The notes: generated from the letters alone by a model not told the origin. Shown: positions 1 to 9,108, counted from the first letter of the stretch. The stretch is DNA of 47,678 bases from Actinokineospora spheciospongiae (GCF_000564855.1 NZ_AYXG01000084.1:1-47678); one strand, 5' to 3'. Made by a program: numbers and translations.

Positions 1-4
1 CCCC

Positions 5-29
5 GCCCAAGCAGATCCACCCACCCGGG
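5..29 (-). repeat. Copy of a dispersed intergenic repeat
   Basis: Read on the minus strand, this stretch matches positions 47636-47660 at the other end of the window. Fifteen bases (15-29 here, 47636-47650 there) are identical as inverted copies, and about 22 of 25 agree over the longer stretch. It lies downstream of the pentapeptide-repeat gene. It is probably a short intergenic repeat of unknown role. Confidence 0.45.
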
Positions 30-90
30 CACGCCCCGAAAACGACCGGGCTCTTGAAACGGCAAGCGGAACCACGCCGCAGGCACCCGG

Positions 91-1362
91 TCAGTCGGCA
101 GTGAGGAACGGAACGACCTCGGCAGGCGGATCAGCAGTGAACTCGGCTTCGGCGAAAGCCGCCGAAGCCCGGAAGTCCACGGCCTCGAAGTCGGCGAATC
201 CGTCGAAATGGGCGCCGGTGAAGTCAGCCGGACCGTCGAACACCGTGTCGCAGAACCGGGCGTGCCTGCGGAACCTGGCGCCCGCCAGGTCGGCCGACCC
301 GGTGACGACGGCATTGCCGAACCACGCGCTCCCCTGGAACTCCGCCCCGGCGAACCCGGCGCCCGCGTCGAACGCGACCCGGCCGTAGGACACGTCGGCG
401 TGGAAGCGGGCGTCGCGGAACTGGGCTTCGGCGGCGAACGCGGCGCGGGCGAAGGTGGTGTCGCCGTGGAAGTCCGCGGCGCGGAAACCGGCGTCCGCCC
501 AGTCGTCGGGGGCGTCGAACCGCACGTCGCGGAAGTCGGCGGCGCTGTGGAAGCGGGCGCCGCGGGCGGCGAGGCCGTCGCGGAAGCGGGCGCCGCGGAA
601 GCGGGCCCGGCCGCCGAAGCGGGTGCGGCGGAAGCTGGTGCGCCCCTCGAACACGGCCTGGTCGAGGGTGACCGCGCGGAGGCGGCAGCCGGTCAGGTCG
701 AGGTCGACCAGGTGCGCGCCGGTCAGGTCCAGGTCGAGGTCCGGCCAGAAGTCCGGGGCCGGGGTGGCGGGGTCGTCGCCGGGGCGCAGGTGCCGGGTCA
801 GCACCCGCTGCACCGCCAGCCGCACCGCGATCTCCCCGGTGTCGTACGGCGCCCGCAGGCACGCGCAGAGCACGTCGACCACGGCCTGCCTGCGGCCCGG
901 GTCGGCGGCGGCGATGCGCTCCAGGGTGTGCAGGCCGCCGAGGCGCACCGGGTCGCGGTCCGCGCCGAGCTGGTCCACCGCGGCGGTGATGCGCTGCTCC
1001 ACCGCCTCCGCCTGCGCGACCGCGGCCATCCGGCGGCGGTGGGCCTGGGTGTCGGCGGCGGCCTCGCGGCGCAGGGCCAGGTCGCGCTCGCGGTGGTCGA
1101 GGTCGGCGACCGCGGTGCGCTGGGCCCGCCAGAACAGCAGCAGCCCGACCAGCCCGCCCACGGCGACCGCGGCCGCCAGCCCGGTCCACACCGCGTTCGC
1201 CCGCGCGCCCGCCGCCGCGTCGCCGCTCACCCCCCACCCGCCGGTCCACCACAGCGTGACCGCCCCCGCCGCGACGCCGACGACCAGGAGCGACACCACC
1301 AGCACCACCGCCCGACCCGCGGGCGGGGTGGGCGGTCGGGAAACGGAACGCGCATCGGTCAC
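91..1362 (-). CDS. Membrane-anchored pentapeptide-repeat protein
   Basis: The 423-residue protein opens with two hydrophobic segments (about residues 10-35 and 50-72), followed by a charged Arg/Ala-rich helical linker of about 100 residues. The C-terminal half is a pentapeptide-repeat region with the A(D/R)F-x-x pattern repeated some 20 times (for example ARFRG, ADFRD, ADFTG). Such repeats fold as a right-handed quadrilateral beta-helix; the function is not predictable. The helical linker could be a signalling or oligomerisation segment. GTG at 1362 was chosen because longer starts run into the divergent PH-domain gene; an ATG at 1398 is an alternative. The ribosome site is weak for either. 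The family assignment is firm and the role unknown. Confidence 0.8.
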   Translation of the reverse strand: MTDARSVSRPPTPPAGRAVVLVVSLLVVGVAAGAVTLWWTGGWGVSGDAAAGARANAVWTGLAAAVAVGGLVGLLLFWRAQRTAVADLDHRERDLALRREAAADTQAHRRRMAAVAQAEAVEQRITAAVDQLGADRDPVRLGGLHTLERIAAADPGRRQAVVDVLCACLRAPYDTGEIAVRLAVQRVLTRHLRPGDDPATPAPDFWPDLDLDLTGAHLVDLDLTGCRLRAVTLDQAVFEGRTSFRRTRFGGRARFRGARFRDGLAARGARFHSAADFRDVRFDAPDDWADAGFRAADFHGDTTFARAAFAAEAQFRDARFHADVSYGRVAFDAGAGFAGAEFQGSAWFGNAVVTGSADLAGARFRRHARFCDTVFDGPADFTGAHFDGFADFEAVDFRASAAFAEAEFTADPPAEVVPFLTAD

Positions 1363-1396
1363 GCTGGCGATGATCCCAGGTCTAAGCTCGTTCACC

Positions 1397-1771
1397 ATGA
1401 TCGACTTTGAGAAAGCCTCCGTCTTCAAGCTCTCCCCCATCGACACGCGCGACATCGGACAGGATCTGGCCCCCGTTCTCATCCCCGGCGAACGACTCGT
1501 CGCCGCGTTCAAGGGCGTCCGCGACTTCGTCGCCTTCACCGACAAGCGGCTCATCACGGTCAACATCCAGGGCATGACCGGCAAGAAGCGCGACTACACG
1601 TCCCTCCCGTACAGCAAGGTGCAGGCCTTCTCGATCGAGACGGCGGGCCACTTCGACCTGGACGCGGAGCTGGAGCTGTGGTTCAGCGGGCTGGGCAAGG
1701 TGCGGCTGGAGTTCCGGGGCAAGGCCGACATCCGGGCGCTGGGGCAGCTGATCGCCATGGGCTCGCTGTGA
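1397..1771 (+). CDS. Bacterial PH-domain protein (YvbH-like)
   Basis: This 124-residue protein consists of one bacterial pleckstrin-homology-like domain. Visible signs are the strand pattern with GERLVAAFKGVRDFVAFTDK, then RLITVNIQG, a Tyr-rich turn (KRDYTSLPYSKV) and a C-terminal strand/helix ending LGQLIAMGSL. Members of this family (PF08000-type) are small cytosolic proteins of unsettled function that oligomerise into rings. It is transcribed divergently from the pentapeptide-repeat gene, and its ATG nearly abuts that gene's longest possible start. Family call confident; no specific role can be given. Confidence 0.8.
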   Translation: MIDFEKASVFKLSPIDTRDIGQDLAPVLIPGERLVAAFKGVRDFVAFTDKRLITVNIQGMTGKKRDYTSLPYSKVQAFSIETAGHFDLDAELELWFSGLGKVRLEFRGKADIRALGQLIAMGSL

Positions 1772-1790
1772 GGCGGTGCTGAGCAGCCCC

Positions 1791-1994
1791 CGAATCAATC
1801 CAACCACCGGGGACCGACAGTGCCGGGGTGGTCGGCAGGGGTTGTCCACAGGCTGAGCGGCGAAGCCCCCGAATCGATCCAACCAGGGGGTGGTGACAGG
1901 AACCGGGCGCGGGCGGAGGTTGTCCACAGGGGGCGGGCCACGGGCGGGAGGCGTCCACGAGGCTCGGGGCGGAGCCCTGGCGGGAGGCGTCCAC
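1791..1994. repeat. Composite direct repeats containing two DnaA-box-like sites
   Basis: Several direct repeats fill the gap between two convergent genes. CGAATCRATCCAACCA occurs at 1791-1806 and 1870-1885. GTTGTCCACAGG occurs at 1841-1852 and 1919-1930. GGCGGGAGGCGTCCAC occurs at 1943-1958 and 1979-1994. The first two repeat with a 78-79 bp period, so the region looks like an imperfect tandem duplication. TTGTCCACA (1842-1850 and 1920-1928) equals the high-GC actinobacterial DnaA-box consensus. Whether DnaA binds here is unknown. Confidence 0.6.
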
Positions 1995-1998
1995 CGGG

Positions 1999-3309
1999 TC
2001 AGGTCAGGGCGCCCAGGCGGCGGTAGTCGTGGCCGGGGAAGACCTTGGCGAGGTTGGCCTCGGTGAGGCCCAGGCGGCGGGTGACGAGTTCGCCGAGGAG
2101 GTCGCGGTGGTCGTTGCTGCCGGGGACGTCGCCGTGGTCCTGCACGTTCTCGGCCAGGCCGTCCCAGGCTCCTGCGATCGTGCGGGGGCGCAGGCCGCCG
2201 CCGAGCAGCAGGGCCACCGAGCCGTGGCCGTGGTCGGTTCCGGCGCTGCCGTTCTCGGCGATGCGGCGGCCGAACTCGGTCATGGTGAGCAGGGTGGTGG
2301 TGTCCAGGGCCGGGCCGAGGTCGGTGGCGAAGGCGTCGAGGGTCTTGCCCAGCTCGGTGAGGTTGCGGGTCATGTCGGTGGCCAGGTCGGTGTGCATGTC
2401 CCAGCCGCCGAGGTCGACGCAGGCCACGCGCAGGCCCGCGCCGGACTTGATCAGGCGGGCCACGTCGGCGAGGGACTTGCCGAAGGCGCCGTCGGGGTAC
2501 TGGGCGGCGGACTGGTAGGCCGTGGTGGCGATGGTGCCCGCCGTCCGCAGCGCCCCCAGGGTGGTCGCCGCCTGGGCGGCCAGGGGGTGGTCCAGGCCGG
2601 TGTAGAGGGTGGTGAGGGCGGCGGTGGTGCGCTCGTGGGCGCCCTCCCAGCCCGCGAGCCGGAACCCGTCGATCCCGCGCAGGGCCACCGCGCCCGAGGT
2701 GCCGACCAGGGACCTGGGCAGGGTGCTGGCCTCGCCGACCGCGCGGAAGGTGGTGCCCGGTCCCATCTCCGCCAGGACCCGGTCGAGCCACCCGGAGCTG
2801 GCGGCGCCGCCGCGCTCCAGCACGTCCTGGGCCTGGAAGTGGCTGCGGGAGACGTCCGGTGTCGACAGGGCGGGGACGGCGGTGAACCTGCCCGCGTCCC
2901 AGTGCTTCTTGAGCGGTTCCAGGGCCGGGTGCAGGCCGAAGCCGCGGGCCAGGGGCAGCGAGCCGGACACCGCCGTCCTCGGGCGGGCGGCGCGCAGGAC
3001 CGGGTCGTCGGCGGGGACCAGGACCGACAGGCCGTCCATGCCGCCGCGGAGGAACACCACGACCAGGGCGCCGGGGCCGGGGGCGCCGAAGGACACCCGG
3101 GTGGTGACCAGTTGGGCGCCCAGCGCCGCGACCCCCGCCATGCCCGCGCCCGCCAGCACCCGCCTGCGGGTGAAGCCACCGCTCCACAGGCGGTCCCGGG
3201 TGCCGTTGTCGTGCTCGACGCGGGCCGCTCGGGCGCGCAGCAGGGATTCCTCCCGGTTGGGGCCGAGGCGGGCGGTGTCCGGGCAGTCGGGGTGCAGGTG
3301 ATCAGTCAC
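1999..3309 (-). CDS. Exported DUF1501 family protein (copy 1)
   Basis: This 436-residue protein belongs to the DUF1501 family, which has an alkaline-phosphatase/sulfatase-like fold. A Tat-type signal is visible around residues 47-70 (FTRRRVLAGAGMAG followed by a hydrophobic stretch), preceded by an unusually long N-terminal tail. Family hallmarks are FLRGGMDGLSVLVP, SHFQAQD, LGGWDMHTD and EFGRRIAENG...GTDHGHG near the C-terminus. GTG at 3309 has a GAGG ribosome site. It lies 7 bp after the DUF1800 gene, the usual partner order, so the two are surely co-transcribed. Biochemical function is unknown. A second DUF1800-DUF1501 pair lies at 16634-19159. Confidence 0.88.
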   Translation of the reverse strand: MTDHLHPDCPDTARLGPNREESLLRARAARVEHDNGTRDRLWSGGFTRRRVLAGAGMAGVAALGAQLVTTRVSFGAPGPGALVVVFLRGGMDGLSVLVPADDPVLRAARPRTAVSGSLPLARGFGLHPALEPLKKHWDAGRFTAVPALSTPDVSRSHFQAQDVLERGGAASSGWLDRVLAEMGPGTTFRAVGEASTLPRSLVGTSGAVALRGIDGFRLAGWEGAHERTTAALTTLYTGLDHPLAAQAATTLGALRTAGTIATTAYQSAAQYPDGAFGKSLADVARLIKSGAGLRVACVDLGGWDMHTDLATDMTRNLTELGKTLDAFATDLGPALDTTTLLTMTEFGRRIAENGSAGTDHGHGSVALLLGGGLRPRTIAGAWDGLAENVQDHGDVPGSNDHRDLLGELVTRRLGLTEANLAKVFPGHDYRRLGALT

Positions 3310-3316
3310 GGCGACC

Positions 3317-5044
3317 TCAGCGCAGGGCGAAGTAGGGGGAGTCGAGCACGACGGGGACCAGGTGCGGGGCGGCCTGCGCGGCGGTGGCGCCGTCGAAGAA
3401 CGCGACGAGGGCCTGGCGGTGCGCCGGGCTCATCCGCTGCAACAGCAGGCGTTCGCACAGCGCGTCCACATAGGACGCGGCTGAACCCTTGGTGGGGACC
3501 AGGTCTTCCGGTTTGGTGTAGGTCAGGCCCTTCCACCAGCCCTGCACGAGGCCGCGGTGGCGGTTCCACACCTGCAGCATCGACCCGGCCGACGCCCACG
3601 CGCCCGCCACGTCCGGGTAGCCGTTGGGCGGCGCCCAGCCCAGCGGGCGCTGGCCGACCTCGTCGAGGCTCCAGTACAGGTCGGCGACGGACTTGGCGGT
3701 GTCCGACCCCGGCCGCACGTCCAGCGCGCGGGCCGAGGCGACGACGTTCTCCAGCGGGCGCCGCGTCTTCTGCCCGACCGACGCCCAGAACTCCCGCGAC
3801 GACAGCAGCGCCTTGAGCACCGGCACGATCTCGGTGTCGGACTCCAGGTACACGGCGGCGAGCCGGTCGACGAGCGCCTTCGGCGGGTCGTCGGCGACGA
3901 ACCGGACGGCGAGCTTGCGGGCGATCTGCCGCGCCGTCGCCGGGTGGGTGGCCAGGTAGGCGAGGTAGCGGTCGCCCAGGGCGAGGCCGCCGGGGCCGGA
4001 GGCGTTGGCGTCGCCGAAGCCCAGGACGGTGACCGGGCCGGTCCAGTGCCACTTCGGGTCGTACTTGAACTCGCCCTCCTTGGTGGTCGTGCGGCCGGTG
4101 AGCAGGAAGGCGCTGTTGCGCACGTCGTCCTCGGTGTAGCCCGCGCCGACGCCCACGGTGTGCAGTTCGAGCAGCTCGCGGCCCAGGTTCTCGTTGACCG
4201 ACTCCCGGCGCGACTCGTCGTTCGACAGGTAGCGCAGCATCGCGGGGTGGCGCATGGCCGCGGTGAGCATGGCGCGGAAGGAACCCAGCGCGTGCGCCCG
4301 GATCACCGTGTTGTGGTACGACGGGCCGACGTCCCAGGCGCCGTCGCTGGGCAGGGTGACGTTGAGGTGGTTCGCCCAGAAGTCGACCACGACCTCGTGG
4401 ACCTGCCGCCGCGACCACAACTGCCTGGCGAGGGTGGCCTGGGCGTGCGCGAGCATGGCGTCCCAGCCGTACTCGCGCACCGCGCCGCGCACCTGGGCCG
4501 GTGACATCGCCGCGAGCGGGAACACCCGCCACGCGGCGTCGCCCTCGGCGTCGGGCACGGTGTCCGGGGCCAACTGCGCGGCCAGCCAGCGGTCGATGCC
4601 GACCTGGCGGACCTCGGCCACGGTCCGCGGGTTCGGCCCGAAGGTGAAGCGGCGCAACAGGTGCAGTTCGGGGGCGGAGGTGTCGAGGATGGTGGACACG
4701 GTGACCTCCGTGGCGGCCGCGGCGGCGGCCGGGCCGGAGAACAGCTCCGCCGGGTCCGGGGTGGCCGAGCCCGCCTGCCCGCCCGCGCCCGCGGTGTAGC
4801 TGTCGTCGCGGTCGAGGTAGGTGCCGCCGTCGGCGGGTGTGGTGGCCGCCTTGCGCGGGGTGCCGTCGGCGCGCGACCGGGGCGGCTGGGGTTCCTCGTC
4901 GTCGGGGGCGAACAGGCCGCTGCCGATGACCGGGACGCAGGCCGCCGCACCGAGGCCGCCGCCGATCAGCGCGGCGAGGAGCTTGCGCCTGCTGCCCGCG
5001 CCCTGACCCTGACCACCTGGCTCATCGTCCGGCGAACCGTCCAC
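3317..5044 (-). CDS. Exported DUF1800 family protein (copy 1)
   Basis: The 575-residue product is a DUF1800 protein. Its N-terminus carries a twin-arginine motif (SRRKLLAALIGGG) and a small-residue stretch ending AAAC, so it is probably Tat-exported and possibly lipidated. Family signatures include LLRRFTFGPN, FWANHLNV (about residue 220), RHPAMLRYLSNDES, NENLGRELLELHTVGV and FLLTGRTTT. The partner DUF1501 gene follows after 7 bp. GTG at 5044 was chosen because it gives a compact Tat signal and lies downstream of a TATACT -10 element at 5152-5157; a longer reading frame to 5197 would begin upstream of that promoter. Function unknown. Confidence 0.85.
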   Translation of the reverse strand: MDGSPDDEPGGQGQGAGSRRKLLAALIGGGLGAAACVPVIGSGLFAPDDEEPQPPRSRADGTPRKAATTPADGGTYLDRDDSYTAGAGGQAGSATPDPAELFSGPAAAAAATEVTVSTILDTSAPELHLLRRFTFGPNPRTVAEVRQVGIDRWLAAQLAPDTVPDAEGDAAWRVFPLAAMSPAQVRGAVREYGWDAMLAHAQATLARQLWSRRQVHEVVVDFWANHLNVTLPSDGAWDVGPSYHNTVIRAHALGSFRAMLTAAMRHPAMLRYLSNDESRRESVNENLGRELLELHTVGVGAGYTEDDVRNSAFLLTGRTTTKEGEFKYDPKWHWTGPVTVLGFGDANASGPGGLALGDRYLAYLATHPATARQIARKLAVRFVADDPPKALVDRLAAVYLESDTEIVPVLKALLSSREFWASVGQKTRRPLENVVASARALDVRPGSDTAKSVADLYWSLDEVGQRPLGWAPPNGYPDVAGAWASAGSMLQVWNRHRGLVQGWWKGLTYTKPEDLVPTKGSAASYVDALCERLLLQRMSPAHRQALVAFFDGATAAQAAPHLVPVVLDSPYFALR

Positions 5045-5151
5045 AAGACCCCGACTTCCCTTGCGCCGCAACCACTCGGGTGGGCAGCGACCGTTCGGAT
5101 GCCGGGAACGGTAGCCACCGGGGCACCACGCGGATACCCCCGAACGGCGCA

Positions 5152-5157
5152 AGTATA
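5152..5157 (-). promoter_or_regulatory. -10 element upstream of the DUF1800-DUF1501 operon
   Basis: On the minus strand TATACT stands about 105 bp before the DUF1800 start, in a locally AT-rich patch. No good -35 box sits 17 bp upstream; a TTGATA is present at about 21 bp. The rest of 5045-5323 holds no gene that I can support. Confidence 0.4.
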
Positions 5158-5323
5158 TCAACGCCGTGACCGGGGCGTTATCAAGTCGAGACAACACCCC
5201 GGTTGCGCGGGCGACCGGTGGGCGTCATCCGAAGGTCAAGGGCGAACTCGTCGACGTCATCGGGTGGCTGGACGACACCCTCTCCACCTGCGCAGGAGTT
5301 GTCGGGCGGCCTTGGGGGCAGGG

Positions 5324-7639
5324 TCAGGGGCGGGTGCTGATCCAGGCGGCGATCTGGGAGCGGTTGGTCAGGTTGAGCTTGCGCAGGATGTGGTCGACGT
5401 GGCTTTCCGCTGTGCGGCGGGCGATGACCAGGCGTTCGGCGATGTCGCGGTTGGTCAGGCCCTCGGCGACCAGGGCGGCTATCTCCAGTTCGCGCTTCGT
5501 CAGGGTGCCGCGCGGTGTCGCGGCCGGGGTGGGCTGCAGGGCCGCTGTGGGGGAGGTGCGCAGGCCTCGGGCGTAGGCCTGGTCGTAGCGGGTGCGGCCC
5601 AGTTCGGCGCGGACCGCGTCGACCTCGGTGGTGTGGGTGGTGCCGATGGCGGGGTAGGCGTCGGGGCTGGAGCCCATCAGGGCCCAGATGCCGCCCGCGA
5701 CGCCGAACAGGAACGCCGCCTGTTCCGCCGAGCCCGCTTTGGCCGCCGCGGTGGCGAGGAGTTCGGTGGTGAAGGCGGCGGTGAAGCGGTTGCCGAGGTC
5801 CCACTGGGCCCGCAGGGCCTGGCGGCCGGTGGACTCCGCCTCGGCCCAGTCGCCCTCGGCCAGGCTGACCCGGGCTCTGGCGTAGAGCAGCCAGCCGCGG
5901 AAGTAGTGCTCGCCGCAGGCGCGGCTGAGGGCCGTGCCCTCGGTCAACAGGGCCTTGGCTCCTTCGGTGTCACCGGAGAGGCCGAGGGCCTGGGCGGCGA
6001 AGACCAGGGCGAACAGGCGGTCCGGCACCAGGTCGTCGCGGGTGCGGAAGACCGTGAGCGCCTTGTCCAGCAGGGTTCGCGCCGCCGCCAGTTCGCCGCC
6101 GTAGACCGAGGCGATGCCCCAGGTGCTGGCGACGCGGGCGCGCAGGGCGCGGTCGCCGTGCTGCTTGGCGACCGCGCCCGCGGCGGTGAGGTGGGCGGCG
6201 GCGGCCGGGACGTCGGTCTGGCCCAGGGCGGACAGGCCCGCCAGCCACAGTGCGGTGCCGCGCTCGGGGGCGTCGTCGGGGATGCCGGGCAGTGCGCGGT
6301 CCATCCACATCCGGGCCTCGCTGAGCAGCCCGTGCAGCGTCCAGTGGTGCATCATCGCCAGGCCCATGCGGACGGCGACGACCGCCTCGCCGGGGGTGCT
6401 GACGCAGTACTCGGTGGCGACGCGGAAGTTGGGCTGGTCGCGCCACAGCCTGCGCACCCAGGTGAGCTGGTCGGGGCCCAGCCAGGCGGCGGCGAACCGG
6501 TCGGCCACCACGGCGAACCAGTCCCGGTGCAGCCGGGCCACCGCGGCGCGCTCCCCGGCCGACTCCAGCCGCTCGGCGCCGTACTCGCGGACCGCGCCGG
6601 ACATCCGGTAGCGGGCGACGCCGTCGTGCTCCTCACGGGTGAGGACGGACTTGTCCAGCAGACCGTCGATGGCGGCGAGGACGTCGTCGGGGCCGCCGCC
6701 GCCGTCGGGGCCCGCGCACACGTGCTCGGCGGCGTCGAGGTCGAAGGTGCCGGAGAAGACCGAGGCGCGGGCCCACACGCGGCGCTCGGACGGGGAGCAC
6801 AGGCCGGAGCTCCAGTCGAGGGTGGCGCGCAGGGTGTGCTGGCGCTGCGGGGCGGTGCGCGAACCGGCGGTCAGCGTGGGCAGGCTGCGGGTCAGGCGCT
6901 CGGCGAGCTGGCCCGCCGACAGCGCCCGGATGCGCACCGCGGCCAGTTCGATGGCCAGCGGCAGGCCCTCCAGCCTGCGGCAGACCTCGGCGACGTCGGC
7001 GGCGTTGTCCCCGGTGACCGCGAACGCCGGGACCACCGCCTGCGCCCGGTCGACGAACAGCCGCACCGCGTCCACCTCGACCAGCGCGGCGACCGGCAGC
7101 GGCCCCTCCCCCGGCACGGCCAGCGGCGGCACCGGCAGCACCCGTTCGCCGTCGACGCCCAGCGACTGGCGGCTGGCGGCCAGCACCGCCACCCGGGGGC
7201 AGCCCCGCGCCAGCGCCCGCACCAGGTCCGCGCACGCGCCGACCAGGTGCTCGCAGTTGTCCAGGACCAGCAGCAGGGCCCTGTCGCGCAGGTGGTCCAC
7301 CACGACCTCCAGCGCGGGCCGCGGCGAGCGGTCGTGCTGGATGAGCTGGTGGGCGACGACCTCGGCCACCATCGCCGGTTCGCGCAGCCCGGCCAGCTCG
7401 ACGACCGCGCGGCCGTCGGGGAACCGGTCGGCGGCGTGCGCGGCGACCCGGTCGGCGAGCCGGGACTTGCCCACCCCGCCCGGCCCGGTCAGCGTGACCA
7501 GCCTGCGCGCGCCCAGCAGCCGGGCGCCCTCGGCGATCTCCGCGGTGCGGCCGACGTGGCTGCTCAGCCCCCACCGCTCGGCGGGGTCGGGGAAGCCCGC
7601 CGGGTCCGGCGGGAGCGGGTCACCGTCCACTGCGCACAC
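5324..7639 (-). CDS. LuxR-type regulator with NB-ARC-like ATPase (paralog 1)
   Basis: This 771-residue regulator has an N-terminal STAND-class NTPase. The Walker A is GPGGVGKSR (about residue 55), the Walker B LLLVLDNCEHL (about 125), then a sensor region SRQSLGVDGERV and the GLPLAIELAA motif typical of NB-ARC. A long helical middle resembles TPR repeats (about 400-680). The C-terminus is a LuxR/FixJ helix-turn-helix with LTKRELEIAALVAEGLTNRD and RRTAESHVDHILRKL. Such proteins couple nucleotide-dependent oligomerisation to transcription activation. It is a clear paralog of the protein at 9394-11664, and the two flank a secreted protein. GTG at 7639 is likely; GTG at 7630 is also possible. The ligand is unknown. 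Confidence 0.9.
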   Translation of the reverse strand: MCAVDGDPLPPDPAGFPDPAERWGLSSHVGRTAEIAEGARLLGARRLVTLTGPGGVGKSRLADRVAAHAADRFPDGRAVVELAGLREPAMVAEVVAHQLIQHDRSPRPALEVVVDHLRDRALLLVLDNCEHLVGACADLVRALARGCPRVAVLAASRQSLGVDGERVLPVPPLAVPGEGPLPVAALVEVDAVRLFVDRAQAVVPAFAVTGDNAADVAEVCRRLEGLPLAIELAAVRIRALSAGQLAERLTRSLPTLTAGSRTAPQRQHTLRATLDWSSGLCSPSERRVWARASVFSGTFDLDAAEHVCAGPDGGGGPDDVLAAIDGLLDKSVLTREEHDGVARYRMSGAVREYGAERLESAGERAAVARLHRDWFAVVADRFAAAWLGPDQLTWVRRLWRDQPNFRVATEYCVSTPGEAVVAVRMGLAMMHHWTLHGLLSEARMWMDRALPGIPDDAPERGTALWLAGLSALGQTDVPAAAAHLTAAGAVAKQHGDRALRARVASTWGIASVYGGELAAARTLLDKALTVFRTRDDLVPDRLFALVFAAQALGLSGDTEGAKALLTEGTALSRACGEHYFRGWLLYARARVSLAEGDWAEAESTGRQALRAQWDLGNRFTAAFTTELLATAAAKAGSAEQAAFLFGVAGGIWALMGSSPDAYPAIGTTHTTEVDAVRAELGRTRYDQAYARGLRTSPTAALQPTPAATPRGTLTKRELEIAALVAEGLTNRDIAERLVIARRTAESHVDHILRKLNLTNRSQIAAWISTRP

Positions 7640-7743
7640 CCATCGCCCGCGACACCGCTCCCGTCCGCCGGGCCCGGTCGGGCACGGCCGGGTGACCGTA
7701 TCGGTTGCTCCGGTCGGTCACCAACCACGCGTCCACCTGGCGG

Positions 7744-7783
7744 AAAAAAAGCCTGCCCCCTCCCGGGTGGGGAGGGGGCAGGC
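7744..7783 (-). terminator. Intrinsic terminator of the (TTPP)12 protein gene
   Basis: A perfect 14-bp stem (arms 7751-7764 and 7770-7783, 5-base loop) is followed on the minus strand by seven T residues (7744-7750). This is a textbook rho-independent terminator just after the stop codon at 7799, unusually canonical for such a GC-rich genome. Confidence 0.9.
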
Positions 7784-7798
7784 CGTGACAGGAGCTGA

Positions 7799-9076
7799 CT
7801 ACTTCTTGATCGCCAGGTCGATGTCGATGGTGTTGCCCGAGCTGGTCACGAACGGGCCGATGAAGTCGCTGAGCGGACCGCAGTTCGTGGTCTGCGCCAG
7901 GTTGTAGGTGCCGGTGATCTTGCCGCCCTTGAGGACGTCGAAGTTGCCGACCGACTTCAGCGAGATGTCGGTGGGGTTCGGCGACTTGCAGGTGTCGCCC
8001 ATGTAGATCGGGATGCCGAACAGGGAGACCTGGGTCAGCACGACGTCGAGCTTGCCGTTGAAGGTGATCGCGCCGGTGGTGACGGTGCCGCTGGCGGTGC
8101 CGACCGGCTTGAAGGCGATGCTGGACTCGGCGGGCAGGAAGCCGAGGATCTTGAACTGACCGCTGGTCGGGTTCAGCTTGAGGTCACCGGTGTACTTGCC
8201 CGCGGCCAGGTCGGCCGTGGCGTTGAACTCGCCGCCGAGCTTGACGGTGCCGTTCAGCGACTTGAGCGTCGAGCTGCCGGTGATGTCGTAGTTCACCTTC
8301 ACGCCGTTGTTCGGGGGCGTGGTCGGCGGGGTGGTGGGGGGCGTCGTCGGCGGGGTCGTCGGCGGCGTGGTGGGCGGGGTCGTCGGCGGCGTGGTCGGCG
8401 GCGTCGTGGGGGGCGTCGTCGGCGGCGTCGTCGGCGGGGTGGTCGGAGGCGTGGTGCCACCGCCGCCACCGATGGTGAAGGTGTGCAGCAGGTTGTTCTG
8501 GCCCGGCACCTGGGTGCAGGCCGAGTCGAAGGTGCCCAGGCCGGTCTCGGTGCCGTCGGCCTTCTTCGGGGTCAGGGTCAGCTTCAGGTCACCGACGGTG
8601 ATCTTGGCCTCGCCCGCCTGCTGGAACGACAGCGACGGGGCGGACCCGGTGGCGGTCACGTCGAAGGCACCCGAGGCGGGCACGTTCGTCTTCGGCACCG
8701 TGATCGGCACGTTCACCGGAAGGGTGATGCCGGGGGCGGCGACGGTCGAGGCCGCCTGCGCGGAGCCCTCGACGGTGGTCGCGCCGACCAGGGTCAGGCC
8801 CTGGGTGGCGGTCTCGGGGACCGTGGTGACGGCGGTGATCTTGATTTCGCCGCTCGGCTCGCCGATTCCGATCTTGGTCGGCAGGTCGGTCTTGATGACC
8901 GCCTTGATGTTCTGGTTGCCGATCAGCGGGAACGGGCAGGTGTAGTTCAGCGTCAGCGAGACCGGCTCCGCGGAGCTGCTGCCGCCACCGACCAGCAGGC
9001 CTGCCGCGACGAGCCCGGCGGCCGAGGTCACGGTGATGCCCGCGACCAGCTTCTTCGAGACCTTGCGAGGACTCAC
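7799..9076 (-). CDS. Secreted two-domain protein with (TTPP)12 linker
   Basis: This 425-residue protein has a signal peptide (basic MSPRKVSKK, hydrophobic stretch, cleavage near SSSAEP). An N-terminal domain beginning LTLNYTCPFPLIGNQ resembles the actinobacterial DUF6801-type exported domain. A linker of exactly twelve TTPP units follows, then a second beta-rich domain (NYDITGSSTLKSLNG to the C-terminus). Paired Cys residues suggest disulfides. It is probably a wall-associated or extracellular structural/adhesive protein. GTG at 9076 has a strong AGGAAGG ribosome site. Paralogous LuxR-type regulators lie on both sides on the same strand, and a strong terminator ends the gene. No enzymatic motif is visible. 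Confidence 0.82.
   Translation of the reverse strand: MSPRKVSKKLVAGITVTSAAGLVAAGLLVGGGSSSAEPVSLTLNYTCPFPLIGNQNIKAVIKTDLPTKIGIGEPSGEIKITAVTTVPETATQGLTLVGATTVEGSAQAASTVAAPGITLPVNVPITVPKTNVPASGAFDVTATGSAPSLSFQQAGEAKITVGDLKLTLTPKKADGTETGLGTFDSACTQVPGQNNLLHTFTIGGGGGTTPPTTPPTTPPTTPPTTPPTTPPTTPPTTPPTTPPTTPPTTPPTTPPNNGVKVNYDITGSSTLKSLNGTVKLGGEFNATADLAAGKYTGDLKLNPTSGQFKILGFLPAESSIAFKPVGTASGTVTTGAITFNGKLDVVLTQVSLFGIPIYMGDTCKSPNPTDISLKSVGNFDVLKGGKITGTYNLAQTTNCGPLSDFIGPFVTSSGNTIDIDLAIKK
8312..8455 (-). repeat. In-frame 12-bp tandem repeats encoding (TTPP)12
   Basis: Twelve imperfect copies of a 12-bp unit code for Thr-Thr-Pro-Pro, differing mainly at third codon positions. The tract is a flexible, probably glycosylated linker between the two domains, and copy number may vary between strains. 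Confidence 0.9.
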
Positions 9077-9092
9077 GGTCTTCCTTCCTCAG

Positions 9093-9108
9093 GTATCAAC
9101 AGTGATAC
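9093..9108. promoter_or_regulatory. Small inverted repeat before the secreted-protein gene
   Basis: GTATCA and TGATAC face each other across 4 bases just upstream of the ribosome site of the gene ending at 7799. It may be an operator or a 5'-UTR hairpin. Confidence 0.35.
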
